A stretch of DNA of 64,000 nucleotides from Rhodobiaceae bacterium (GTDB taxonomy: Bacteria > Pseudomonadota > Alphaproteobacteria > Rhizobiales > Tepidamorphaceae). Shown one piece after another: positions 17,785-26,043 of this stretch. The notes below the pieces were generated by a model, which worked only from the letters and a program-made list of their open reading frames with translations, was not told where the DNA came from and searched no databases. Position 1 is the first letter of the stretch, and the number at the start of each line of letters is the position of its first letter. The DNA is taken from assembly GCA_020637985.1 (NCBI GenBank), contig JACKJK010000004.1, forward strand, positions 447,875 to 511,874. The letters are read 5' to 3'. Both the position numbers and the translations under genes were made by a program.

Positions 17785-18437
17785 ACGGCCCGCACGATCT
17801 CGGCGGCGCGCACGGCTTCGGCGTCTTGCCGCTGGAGGACAACGAGCCGCTGTTCCACGCTGCGTGGGAGCGCCGCGCCTTTGCCGTCACGTTGGCCATG
17901 GGCGCGACGGGGTCGTGGAACATCGACATGTCGCGTTACGCGCGCGAGCGCACCCCGCCCGCCGAATACCTCGCATCCAGCTATTATCGCCTCTGGTTCG
18001 AGGGGCTCGTCCGCCTGCTTGAGGAATGCGGCCTCGCAACGCGCGACGAGATCGCCTTGGGCCGCATGCGGCGGCCGTCGGCACCGGTGAAGCGGGTTCT
18101 GAAGGCCGAAGACGTCGCGAAGGTGCTGGCCCGCGGCGGCCCGGTCGAGCGCGATACCCAGACAGCGCCGGCCTTCGCGGTTGGCGACCGGGTGCGCGCC
18201 CGCGTCATGAACCCGCACGGCCACACCCGCCTGCCGCGCTACGTGCGCGGCCACCTCGGCACCATCGAGCGCATCCACGGCTGCCATGTCTTTCCCGATA
18301 CCAACGCGGCGCGTGAAGGCGAATGCCCGCACTGGCTCTATGGCGTCGTCTTCGACGCCGGCGAGGTGTGGGGCGAAGCCAGGGCTGGCGACAGCCTGCA
18401 TCTCGACCTGTGGGAGCCCTACCTTGAGCGCGCCTGA
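17781..18437 (+). CDS. nthB: Nitrile hydratase beta subunit
   Basis: Structural subunit that forms the active-site wall and heterodimer with nthA. The 218-residue protein opens MNGPHDLGGAHGFG, the family signature, contains MSRYARERTPPAEYLASSYY and ends with the SH3-like barrel typical of the beta subunit (FAVGDRVRARVMNPHGHTRL, ARAGDSLHLDLWEPYLERA). It begins inside the nthA stop codon (ATGA overlap) and overlaps the downstream activator gene by 14 bp, indicating tight co-translation. Confidence 0.95.
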   Translation: MNGPHDLGGAHGFGVLPLEDNEPLFHAAWERRAFAVTLAMGATGSWNIDMSRYARERTPPAEYLASSYYRLWFEGLVRLLEECGLATRDEIALGRMRRPSAPVKRVLKAEDVAKVLARGGPVERDTQTAPAFAVGDRVRARVMNPHGHTRLPRYVRGHLGTIERIHGCHVFPDTNAAREGECPHWLYGVVFDAGEVWGEARAGDSLHLDLWEPYLERA

Positions 18438-18789
18438 CGACGCCCGCGGCAAGCTGCTGCAAAGCCCCGGCATCCCGCTCAGCGACGACGGCCCGGTGTT
18501 CGCCGAGCCGTGGGAGGCCAAGGCCTTCGCGCTCGCCGTCACCTGCCACGAGCGCGGCCTGTTCGCCTGGCATGACTGGGCGCAGGCGCTTGGCGGCACC
18601 ATCGCCGCGCGCCCCGACATGCCCTACTACCGGCAATGGCTGGCGACGCTCGAAGGTCTGCTCGCGGAGATTGGCACGGTTCCGGAAGCCGAGCGCCTGG
18701 ACCGCGTCGATGCCTGGGACCGCGCCGCCAGGGCAACGCCGCACGGCGAGCCGATCGTGCTCGGCCGCGATCTCGAACCACATGACTGA
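18424..18789 (+). CDS. Nitrile hydratase accessory/activator protein (P14K-like)
   Basis: Small activator required to insert cobalt into the alpha subunit in cobalt nitrile hydratases. The product of about 121 residues has the beta-subunit-like N-terminal fold (GPVFAEPWEAKAFALAVTCH, ERGLFAWHDWAQALGGTIAA, YYRQWLATLEGLLAEIG). The homologous region begins right after a TTG at 18424, and GGGAG lies 8-12 nt before it. No ATG or GTG fits, so I place the start at this TTG, overlapping nthB by 14 bp. The stop overlaps the next gene by 8 bp. Order alpha-beta-activator is the usual one for the cobalt type. Confidence 0.88.
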   Translation: MSAPDDARGKLLQSPGIPLSDDGPVFAEPWEAKAFALAVTCHERGLFAWHDWAQALGGTIAARPDMPYYRQWLATLEGLLAEIGTVPEAERLDRVDAWDRAARATPHGEPIVLGRDLEPHD

Positions 18790-19657
18790 TGCTGGTCCCG
18801 CCATTCGCGACCTTGGCCGCATCGACGAGCCGGTGCTCGTCTTCGGCGGCGTCTGTTCCAACCTCGAGGCCTTCCGCGCGCTCGTCGAACAAGCGCATCG
18901 TTTGGCAATCCCGCCGCAACACATGGTCCACACCGGTGACATCATCGCCTACGGCGCCGACCCGCAGGCCTGCGCGCGGATGCTGCGCGACCTCGCTTGC
19001 CCGGCCATCAAGGGCAACGTCGAGCAGCAGCTTGCCGATGGCGCGCTCGACTGCGGCTGCGGCTTCGACGAGGGCACCGGCTGCGACCTGCTGTCGGCGC
19101 GCTGGTTCGATTTCGCCCGCCGCCGCGTCGACCCGGACCTGTGCGCCTGGATGGGGCGTTTGCCGGACCACATGTACTTCGAGATGGCGGGGGTGAGCGT
19201 GCGCGTCGTGCACGGCGCGCCGCGGCAGGCGAACCGCTTCCTCTACGGCCCCGAACCGGACCAAGACTTTGCCGGCGAACTGGATGCGGTGGCCGAGGAC
19301 TTCGTCATCGCCGGCCACTCCGGCTTTCCCTTCTTCCGCCGCTTCGGGCCGCGCGGCTGGCTCAACACCGGCGCGCTCGGTATCCCCGGCGACGATGGCA
19401 CGCCGCGCACCTGGTACGCCGTGCTGACGCCGGAGAAGACCGGCATCCGCATCAACCTGCACGCCTTGACCTACGATCACGCAAGCGCGGTCGCGAAGCT
19501 GCGTGCGGCGGGTCTGCCCGAACCCTATGCCATCGCGCTGGAAGGCGGCCCGGCCCCCAACCGCGACACGTTGCCCGCACCGCTACAGGCACGTGCGGGT
19601 CAGCAGCTCGCATTCGAGCCGATCATGCTTGAAGCGGCGAAAGTGGAGGTCGGCTAG
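18782..19657 (+). CDS. Metallophosphoesterase-family protein in nitrile hydratase operon
   Basis: A 291-residue protein with the calcineurin-like/YfcE-type fold. The metal motifs read FGGVCSN (degenerate form of the first GDxHG motif), HTGDIIAYGADPQ, IKGNVEQQ (GN[HD] region), VVHGAPRQ and VIAGHSGFPFFR. Replacement of the first Asp/His motif by GGVCSN departs from the usual metal ligands. It overlaps the activator gene by 8 bp and so belongs to the nitrile hydratase operon. Its role there is unknown. It converges with the NicO-type gene, their stop codons sharing 4 bp (CTAG). Confidence 0.8.
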   Translation: MTDAGPAIRDLGRIDEPVLVFGGVCSNLEAFRALVEQAHRLAIPPQHMVHTGDIIAYGADPQACARMLRDLACPAIKGNVEQQLADGALDCGCGFDEGTGCDLLSARWFDFARRRVDPDLCAWMGRLPDHMYFEMAGVSVRVVHGAPRQANRFLYGPEPDQDFAGELDAVAEDFVIAGHSGFPFFRRFGPRGWLNTGALGIPGDDGTPRTWYAVLTPEKTGIRINLHALTYDHASAVAKLRAAGLPEPYAIALEGGPAPNRDTLPAPLQARAGQQLAFEPIMLEAAKVEVG

Positions 19658-21297
19658 ATCATTCCCTGCCGGCCAAGCGCGCCGGCGAGGAACACCAGCC
19701 CGAACAGCAGCACGAAGGCACCCGCGCCCAGCTCGATGGCAAACGACAGCGTTGCCGTCGAAGCGGGCGAGCGCGCCAGCCGCGCGACCAGCGCGCGCGC
19801 CCCCAGCGCCGAACTGGCGATCGCCGCCGTGATGCCGCCGGTGCCGACCGCCATCGCGAAGGTGCCGGCGACGCCGAGCAGGTACATCTCCTGCGCAAAG
19901 CAGAACACCAGCAGGATCAGCGCGCCGCTGCACGGCCGGATGCCGACCGCCAGGATCGCGCTCCACGCGGACGCAAGGCTCAGCGGCTGCTTCAGGCTGG
20001 CGGGATCGGGCGCATGCGCATGGCCGCAGCAGGATCCGTCCGGCAGATGCTCGTGACCGTCATCATGTGAGTGTGCGTGCGCATGTGCATGCGCGCGGGA
20101 CGCCCCGCGCCCGCGTACCGCACGCCAGACAAGCGAGACACCGATTGCAACGATCAGCACGTAGCTGGCGATCTCCAGCAGTCCGGCTGTGCGCGTCATG
20201 CTGGCACTCGTCATGCGTAGCACCAGCGTCATGACGCCGACGATGGCGATGGCCGAAACCGCCTGCAGCATGGCCGCAAGGAATGCGATGATCGCGCCGC
20301 GCCGCGCCGTCTCGCCGTTGGCAAGCACGTAGGACGAGATCACCGCCTTGCCGTGGCCCGGTCCCGCGGCATGCAGCACGCCGTAGATGAAGGCGAAGGC
20401 GAGCACACTGAACGCGGCCAGCGGGCTTTCCTTCGTCGCGGTCACCGCGTCCGAGATCAGCCGGTAGAAGCGCGACTGCTGCGCCGAGACCCACGACAGG
20501 AACTTCGCGAAGGGCCCGCCGCTGCCCGGCTTGAAGCCCGGCTCGATCGGCGCCACGCCGAAAGGCGTGCCGCTCGGCTCGATGGCGCGCGCCTGCGGTT
20601 CAGCCGCTGCCACCACGTCGCCGCAGGTGATCGTCAGCCTGTTCTCGATGTCGGTGACGAGCCCGGTGTATTCCGCCGGCAGTTCGCGCATGCTGGCGGG
20701 CAGCTCGGCGAGCTTTGCAGCCGCCGCCGCATCGAGCGGTGGCGGCCGGCGCACGGTGAGCTTGCAGTCCGCCGGCGCGTTGATCAGGCGGGCGGGCTCC
20801 TTTTCGTCGAGGCTGAAGGCAACGAAATATTCCGGGTCGTAGATGCCGATTTCGACCGGCAGGCCGTGCGGCTTGTAGGGCGCTTCCAGCGTCAGCGTGT
20901 AATGCAGCGTCAGCGTGCCGTCGACGGCGCGCTCCAGCCAGTAGTCCTTCGGCTTGCCGTAGGGCGGCTCCTCGTCGCCGGAATACAGGAAGGTGAAGTA
21001 GTCGTACTCCTCCAGCGAGGTCGCGTTGACCTCCGCCAGCGGCGCCAGCTCCTCGCGCGAGTAGACCTTGTCGCCGTTCACGTCGAGGCCTTCCACCGCG
21101 TAGATGCTGAACGGCAGGTCGAAGACCCAGCGATGGCGCATCTCGGTGATCTCGCCGGCGTCGTTGAAGACGACATCGGTCGCGGCGACCACCAGCACGT
21201 GCGGATGCGTTCGCGTCTCCTGCGGATAGAGCAGGGCGGCCAAGGCAAGACCGACAAACAAGGCAATGCGGCGCACGCCGCCGGACACCGGGTTCAT
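19654..21297 (-). CDS. DUF1007-NicO fusion: predicted nickel/cobalt efflux protein
   Basis: A 547-residue membrane protein. A signal/anchor segment (IALFVGLALAALLY) is followed by a periplasmic DUF1007 domain at about residues 30-230 (HPHVLVVAATDVVFNDAGEI). This contains an EF-hand-like loop, LDVNGDKVYSREEL. The C-terminal NicO/RcnA-type transporter has the HAAGPGHGKAVISSY motif. A His-rich cytoplasmic loop follows (repeated AH and SHDDGHEHLPDGSCCGHAHA). The last helices hold GIRPCSGALILLVFCFA. RcnA proteins export Ni and Co. Its place between the cobalt nitrile hydratase operon and the copper ATPase gene copA suggests metal homeostasis. It lies 44 bp after copA on the same strand and may share its promoter. 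Confidence 0.88.
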   Translation of the reverse strand: MNPVSGGVRRIALFVGLALAALLYPQETRTHPHVLVVAATDVVFNDAGEITEMRHRWVFDLPFSIYAVEGLDVNGDKVYSREELAPLAEVNATSLEEYDYFTFLYSGDEEPPYGKPKDYWLERAVDGTLTLHYTLTLEAPYKPHGLPVEIGIYDPEYFVAFSLDEKEPARLINAPADCKLTVRRPPPLDAAAAAKLAELPASMRELPAEYTGLVTDIENRLTITCGDVVAAAEPQARAIEPSGTPFGVAPIEPGFKPGSGGPFAKFLSWVSAQQSRFYRLISDAVTATKESPLAAFSVLAFAFIYGVLHAAGPGHGKAVISSYVLANGETARRGAIIAFLAAMLQAVSAIAIVGVMTLVLRMTSASMTRTAGLLEIASYVLIVAIGVSLVWRAVRGRGASRAHAHAHAHSHDDGHEHLPDGSCCGHAHAPDPASLKQPLSLASAWSAILAVGIRPCSGALILLVFCFAQEMYLLGVAGTFAMAVGTGGITAAIASSALGARALVARLARSPASTATLSFAIELGAGAFVLLFGLVFLAGALGRQGMI

Positions 21298-21340
21298 GGC
21301 GGCGCACGTTAGCCTGATTTGCGCCGGAATGAAGGCGATT

Positions 21341-23617
21341 TCAGCCGCGTGCCTTCGCCGCAGGGCGCCAGCGCGCCAGCAGTGCCGAATTGCTGACGAC
21401 CGAGACCGAACTCATCGCCATCGCAGCGCCCGCGATCGCCGGGGTCAGCAGCCCGAAGGCCGCCAGCGGAATGCCGACCACGTTGTAGACGAAGGCCCAG
21501 AACAGGTTCTGCCGGATCTTGCCAAGCGTGCGCCGCGCGATGTCGCGCGCTGCCGGCACAAGCCCGAGATCGCTGCGCATCAGCGCGATGTCGGCGGTTT
21601 CCATCGCAACGTCCGTGCCGCTGCCCATCGCGACGCCGACGTCGGCGGCAGCCAGCGCGGGGGCATCGTTGATGCCGTCGCCGACCATGGCGACGCGGTG
21701 GCCGGCGCGCCGCAGCTTGCCGATCCGCAGCGACTTCTTCTCCGGTGTCATGCGCGCCGCGAAATCGCCGATGCCGATCTCGCGCGCCATCGCCTCAGCG
21801 ACCGGCTGGCTGTCGCCGGTCAGCATCACGGTATCGAGCCCGCCTGCGGCAAGCGCGGCCAGCGCGTCGCGCGCGCTGTCGCGTGCCACGTCCCTGAGCC
21901 CGATCAGGCCGGCAAAGACGCCGTCGCGGGCAACCGCCACCGGCGTTGCCGCAGCATCCGCAAGCTGCGCGTCACCGATCGCGATGCCGCGCCCGGCGAG
22001 GAATTCAGGCCTACCGGCCAGCACGCTCACACCATCGACCGTCCCCTCGACGCCCTCGCCGGGCACCACCTTGAAGTCAGCCGCCCGCGGCAACGCTATG
22101 CCGCGCTCGCTTGCATCCGCAAGGATACCGCGCGCCAGCGGGTGCTGGTTGCCCTGCTGCACCGCAGCCGCCAGCCGCACCAGCGCGGCCTCGTCCCCCT
22201 GCGCCGGGCGGATCTCCACGACGCCCGGTTCGCCCAGCGTCAGCGTTCCCGTCTTGTCGAAGACGATCATGTCGGCGCCGGCGAGCGATTCCAGCGCCTC
22301 GATGTCGCGCACCAGGATGCCGGCGCGCGCCGCAGCGCCCGTCCCCGCCAGCAGCGCCGTCGGCGCCGCGAGCCCGAGCGCGCACGGGCACGCGATCACC
22401 AGCACCGAGACGCAGGCGACCAGCGCCTGCTCGAAGCCGCCGCCGGCGAACATCCAGCCCGCGAAGGTCAGCACGGCAACGCCGAGCACCGCCGGCACGA
22501 AGACGCCGGCGATGCGGTCGACAAGACGCTGCACCGGCGCCTTGCCGGCTTGCGCCGCCTCCACCATGCGGATCATCCGCGCGACCGTGGTGTCCTCACC
22601 GACCGCCGCGACCTCGATGACGAGACGTCCGTTGCCGTTGATCGCCCCCTCGATGACGCGCGAACCGGCCTGCTTGGCGACCGGCGCGCTTTCGCCCGTC
22701 ACCAGCGCCTCGTCCATTTCCGAGGCGCCCGAAATCACCGTCCCGTCGACGGGAACGCGTCCACCGGGCACGACGAGCACCTGCATGCCGACGCGCAAGG
22801 CCGACAGCGGCACCTCGCGCTCGCCGTCTGCCTCCAGCACGACCGCGCTCTGCGGCCGCAACGCGGCCAGCGCACGGATGGCGTCGCCGGCGCTCGCCTT
22901 GGCGCGTGCCTCGAGGATCTTGCCGAACAACACCAGCGTCAGGATCACCGCCGCACCCTCGAAATACAGGTGGCCGCGCGCCGCCTCCCCCCTCGTCAGG
23001 ACGAGATAGAGGCTGAAGCCCCACGCCGCGCTGGTGCCAAGCGCCACCAGCGTGTCCATCGTCGCGGAGCGCGACCTCAGCGCCTTCCAGGCGCCGACGT
23101 AGAACCTGCGCCCGACGGCGAACTGCACGATGGTTCCCAGAACGGCCTCGACGCCGACCGGCAGGTGCCAGTCCAGTCCAAGAACCATCCCGGCCATCGG
23201 GGCTACCAGCGGCAGCGTCAGCACGGTGGCGACAACCAGCAGCAAGACGTCGCGGCGCAACCGCGCCCGTGTTTCCAGCTCCGCAGCCTCGCGCTGGGCC
23301 GCGCGCTCTTCCGCGTTCTCGCCGCGCGCACGCGCGTCGTAGCCTGCGTCCCGCACCGCTTCGATCAGGCGTTCCAGCGCCACCTTTTCCCCGGCACCAA
23401 GCGTCACGTCAGCGCGCGCCAGGGCAAGATTGATGTTCGCCTCGCGCACGCCCGTGACGCCGCCGAGCGCCTTTTCGACCCGCGCCACGCAGCTCGCACA
23501 GCTCATGCCGTCTACATCCAGGGTGACATGTTCGCCACCGCTCGGCAGCGCACCGGGTTCGGTACGCGGCGGCACGAGGGTTTCGGCAGTCATCGCATGG
23601 GGCATGGCATGAGACAT
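21341..23617 (-). CDS. copA: Copper-translocating P1B-type ATPase
   Basis: Inner-membrane Cu(I) efflux pump. The 758-residue protein has one heavy-metal-associated domain with CASC at residues 40-43. Eight helices are expected, with the transport motif CPC (VIACPCALGLAAP) at about residue 409, the phosphorylated Asp in DKTGTLTLGEPG at about 454, HP in QGNQHPLARGI, and the hinge GDGINDAPALAAADVG at about 648. The helix-8 stretch includes MAMSSVSVVSNSALL, as in Cu(I) pumps. The N-terminus is short and Met/His-rich (MSHAMPHAMTAE). A CueR-type promoter lies at 23651-23681, directly in front, which strengthens the copper assignment. An AGGTG ribosome site precedes the ATG. Confidence 0.96.
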   Translation of the reverse strand: MSHAMPHAMTAETLVPPRTEPGALPSGGEHVTLDVDGMSCASCVARVEKALGGVTGVREANINLALARADVTLGAGEKVALERLIEAVRDAGYDARARGENAEERAAQREAAELETRARLRRDVLLLVVATVLTLPLVAPMAGMVLGLDWHLPVGVEAVLGTIVQFAVGRRFYVGAWKALRSRSATMDTLVALGTSAAWGFSLYLVLTRGEAARGHLYFEGAAVILTLVLFGKILEARAKASAGDAIRALAALRPQSAVVLEADGEREVPLSALRVGMQVLVVPGGRVPVDGTVISGASEMDEALVTGESAPVAKQAGSRVIEGAINGNGRLVIEVAAVGEDTTVARMIRMVEAAQAGKAPVQRLVDRIAGVFVPAVLGVAVLTFAGWMFAGGGFEQALVACVSVLVIACPCALGLAAPTALLAGTGAAARAGILVRDIEALESLAGADMIVFDKTGTLTLGEPGVVEIRPAQGDEAALVRLAAAVQQGNQHPLARGILADASERGIALPRAADFKVVPGEGVEGTVDGVSVLAGRPEFLAGRGIAIGDAQLADAAATPVAVARDGVFAGLIGLRDVARDSARDALAALAAGGLDTVMLTGDSQPVAEAMAREIGIGDFAARMTPEKKSLRIGKLRRAGHRVAMVGDGINDAPALAAADVGVAMGSGTDVAMETADIALMRSDLGLVPAARDIARRTLGKIRQNLFWAFVYNVVGIPLAAFGLLTPAIAGAAMAMSSVSVVSNSALLARWRPAAKARG

Positions 23618-23650
23618 GGTTGCACCTGTCGGCAGGAACTCATGTCGCCA

Positions 23651-23681
23651 CAGATAGAGATTCCAGTAACTGGAAGGTCAA
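23651..23681 (-). promoter_or_regulatory. CueR-type copper-responsive promoter of copA
   Basis: Read on the minus strand: -35 TTGACC, a 19-nt spacer TTCCAGTTACTGGAATCTC and -10 TATCTG. The spacer is longer than the normal 17 nt and holds the dyad TTCCAG-TTA-CTGGAA. The overlong spacer with a central palindrome is the hallmark of promoters activated by MerR-family metal sensors, and the TTGACCTTCC start matches CueR sites. The copA ATG is 34 bp downstream. No cueR gene is in the window. Confidence 0.88.
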
Positions 23682-23703
23682 GCCGGCAGCATTCCCCTGC
23701 CGA

Positions 23704-24519
23704 TCAGTCTCCGAGCCGGCCGAGGTCGAACCGTGACACGTCGCACACGAGGTCGATGAACCGGCTGGCCTGATGTTCGGCGATCGCCGCACCGAGTTCG
23801 GCGCGCGCTGCCGCCGCGTTGCCGATGGCGCCGCTGGCGTTGAGGTCCTGCGTCGCCCAGGAAAAGCCGGTTCCCCCACCGCCGCGCAGGATGCAGAATT
23901 CGCCGTCCATGCCGGCGGCGGCGGAGACGAAATCCGCCGCCGCGTCCATGGCGACGAGATCGGGATGCAGGTGCAGCATCAGCGAGGTCTCGATCTGCCC
24001 GGCGTGGATGCCGTGGCGCTGCTCGCCCTCCCCGATCAACCCTTGCGGCAGGCCCATGCGTGCCCAGCTGGTCGCCACCACGAACATGTCGGCATCCAGC
24101 CGCAGCCGCCGCCCCGCGATGCTCATCGCCTCCGAGTTGCCGCCGTGCGACGACATGATGACAAGCCGGCGCACGCCGCTTGCGGCGATGCCGTGACCGA
24201 TTTCCACCAGAGTGTCGATGAGCGTGCCGGCATCGAGCGACAGCGTTCCGGCGAAGGCAGCATGTTCGTCGCTCTTGCCGACCGGCAGTGCGGGCAGGCA
24301 CAGCACGTCGCACGCGCCCGCCCACGCGGCCTCGGCCATGGCGAGTAGCCCCTCCCCAATGAGCAGATCGGTGCCGAACGGCAGGTGCGGCCCGTGCTGC
24401 TCGACCGCGGCAATGGGCAGCACGGCAACGGCATGGTCGAGATCGGCTGCGGCGAGCCCCATGCGGCCCGTCCTTGCCCACGCCCGCCACTGTCCACCAC
24501 CGGACCTGTCTGCCGCCAT
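23704..24519 (-). CDS. Creatininase-family amidohydrolase
   Basis: Metal-dependent cyclic amidohydrolase. Creatininase opens creatinine; related enzymes act on formamides such as mycofactocin or FAPy intermediates. The 271-residue sequence has the family metal motifs EQHGPHLPFGTD, GKSDEHAAFAGTLSLD, MSSHGGNSEAM and the Glu in HAGQIETSLML. The start is uncertain: the first ATG gives a 26-residue Arg/Gly-rich lead before the conserved LDHAVAVLPIAAVEQHG, and a later start is possible. It is divergent from the ABC ATPase gene. The true substrate cannot be read from the sequence. Confidence 0.85.
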   Translation of the reverse strand: MAADRSGGGQWRAWARTGRMGLAAADLDHAVAVLPIAAVEQHGPHLPFGTDLLIGEGLLAMAEAAWAGACDVLCLPALPVGKSDEHAAFAGTLSLDAGTLIDTLVEIGHGIAASGVRRLVIMSSHGGNSEAMSIAGRRLRLDADMFVVATSWARMGLPQGLIGEGEQRHGIHAGQIETSLMLHLHPDLVAMDAAADFVSAAAGMDGEFCILRGGGGTGFSWATQDLNASGAIGNAAAARAELGAAIAEHQASRFIDLVCDVSRFDLGRLGD

Positions 24520-24653
24520 CTCCGCAACTCCATACGCTAGGCCAAGGACATTGTGCCCGCCGCCAGGGCCGGACCCTAGCGGGGCACGCAGTCCTGTGGC
24601 AATCCCCGCGCGATGCCGCTACGACGTGCAACATCCTATCGGGAGTTTGAAGC

Positions 24654-25454
24654 GTGTCGCAGGACCATGATCGAGAAAGCACCACGGCGGGCGCGCCTCG
24701 ACCGGGCGCCGCGGACCTCATCACCCTGCGCGGGGTCACCCGCGTGTTCTATGGCGGCGTCCGGGCGCTCGGCGGCATTGACCTCTGCGTCGGCGAAGGC
24801 GAGTTCCTCACCATCATCGGAGCATCGGGAACGGGAAAGACGACCCTGCTGCGGATCATGGCCGGCCTCGACGAGCCGACCGCCGGCCAAGTCCGGCGCG
24901 ACCCGGCCATTGCCAGGACCGGGGGCACCGCGATGGTCTTCCAGGACCCTGCCCTGATGCCCTGGGCAAGCGCCTTCGACAACGTCTGGCTGCCGTTGCG
25001 AATCGCCGGCGCCTCGCGCGCCGACGCACATGCACAGGTCATGGCAGCGCTGGAAACCGTCGACCTGGCGGCGCGGCGTGATGCCCTGCCCGCGGAACTG
25101 AGCGGCGGCATGCGCATGCGCGTGTCCATCGCCCGCGCGCTCGTCACCAGTCCGCGCCTGCTGTTGCTCGACGAGCCCTTCGCCGCCCTCGATGAACTGA
25201 CCCGTTTCCGCCTCAACGACGTGCTGCGCGGTCTATGGCAAAGAAAGCGACTGACGGCCGTGCTGGTGACCCATTCGGTCTATGAGGCGGCCTATTTGTC
25301 CACACGTGTCGCTGTCATTTCAGCGCGTCATGGCCACATTTCCGCGGAAATGGCAATTTCCGGCGATATCGAACGCAATCAGGCATTTCGCGAGTCTACA
25401 GCGTACTTTGACTACGTCCGCCGCCTGTCGACCTTGCTCGGGCAAGCCGGCTAA
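24654..25454 (+). CDS. ABC transporter ATP-binding protein, nitrate/sulfonate/taurine type (orphan)
   Basis: A 266-residue ATPase of the SsuB/TauB/NrtD group. Walker A GASGTGKT is at residues 56-63. The Q-loop VFQDPALMPWASAFDNVWLP is diagnostic of this group. Then come the signature LSGGMRMRVSIARAL, Walker B LLLLDEPFAALDELTR and the H-loop LVTHSVYEAAYLS. The start is GTG at 24654, with GGGAG upstream. It has a 22-residue hydrophilic lead. No permease or solute-binding protein is adjacent on either side, so the partner proteins must be encoded elsewhere, or the gene is a remnant of a larger operon. Confidence 0.88.
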   Translation: MSQDHDRESTTAGAPRPGAADLITLRGVTRVFYGGVRALGGIDLCVGEGEFLTIIGASGTGKTTLLRIMAGLDEPTAGQVRRDPAIARTGGTAMVFQDPALMPWASAFDNVWLPLRIAGASRADAHAQVMAALETVDLAARRDALPAELSGGMRMRVSIARALVTSPRLLLLDEPFAALDELTRFRLNDVLRGLWQRKRLTAVLVTHSVYEAAYLSTRVAVISARHGHISAEMAISGDIERNQAFRESTAYFDYVRRLSTLLGQAG

Positions 25455-25544
25455 TAGAATTCCCGCATGATTACAAGGGTTTGACCGAAGCGCTCTTAAG
25501 GTTCAAGCTAGATTCGTTGCGCATCGAAGATTTGGATTCACGAG

Positions 25545-26000
25545 GTGCGGGGGGCAACGCGATTGAAAGCTTGGTACCGCGAATCCTTGAGCTACCAGTT
25601 GTTGCGCGTGGCGCGGCTTCACCGGACGCGCGCAGCCAGCCATCTCGGCGAAATCGGCATGCACCCGGGCCAGGAGACCGTGCTGCTGACGCTGGTGGAG
25701 AACGACGGCCAGACGATGACGGCGTTGGCCGACGCACTCGAGGTCAAGCCGCCGACGATCACCAAGATGGTCTCGCGTATGAGCAGCCAGGGCCTTGTGT
25801 CACGCAACAACCTGGAGACCGACAGGCGCAGTTTCACGGTTTTCCTGACCGAGGATGGCCGCAGCAAGGCCAATGAACTCAAAAGCCTGTGGAAACGCCT
25901 CGAAAAGGAGGCTATGAGCGCCCTCGACGAAAAGGACCGCAAGCGGTTCGCCCGGATGCTCGGCCAGGTCGCGGAAAACCTCGCGAACCGCGAATCGTGA
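25545..26000 (+). CDS. MarR-family transcriptional regulator
   Basis: A winged-helix regulator of about 150 residues. The DNA-binding core is HPGQETVLLTLVENDGQTMT, ALADALEVKPPTITKMVSRM and the wing region LVSRNNLETDRRSFTVFLTE. Terminal helices for dimerisation flank it. The start is uncertain: GTG at 25545 gives 151 residues, and TTG at 25563 lies behind a run of six G and would give 145. The aminotransferase gene follows 43 bp later on the same strand and is a likely target or operon partner. Confidence 0.88.
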   Translation: MRGATRLKAWYRESLSYQLLRVARLHRTRAASHLGEIGMHPGQETVLLTLVENDGQTMTALADALEVKPPTITKMVSRMSSQGLVSRNNLETDRRSFTVFLTEDGRSKANELKSLWKRLEKEAMSALDEKDRKRFARMLGQVAENLANRES

Positions 26001-26043
26001 ACGGCGTCCGGTAACCGCCAGCCGGACGGCTCCTGAGTGAGCC

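Noticed and set aside
21266..23773. 835-codon frame on the plus strand opposite copA
   Set aside because: Shadow frame without family similarity; copA on the other strand has complete P-type ATPase motifs.
25481..25514. Promoter TTGACC...TAGATT before the MarR gene
   Set aside because: The spacer is 22 bp, too long for sigma-70, and it lacks a metal-sensor type dyad.
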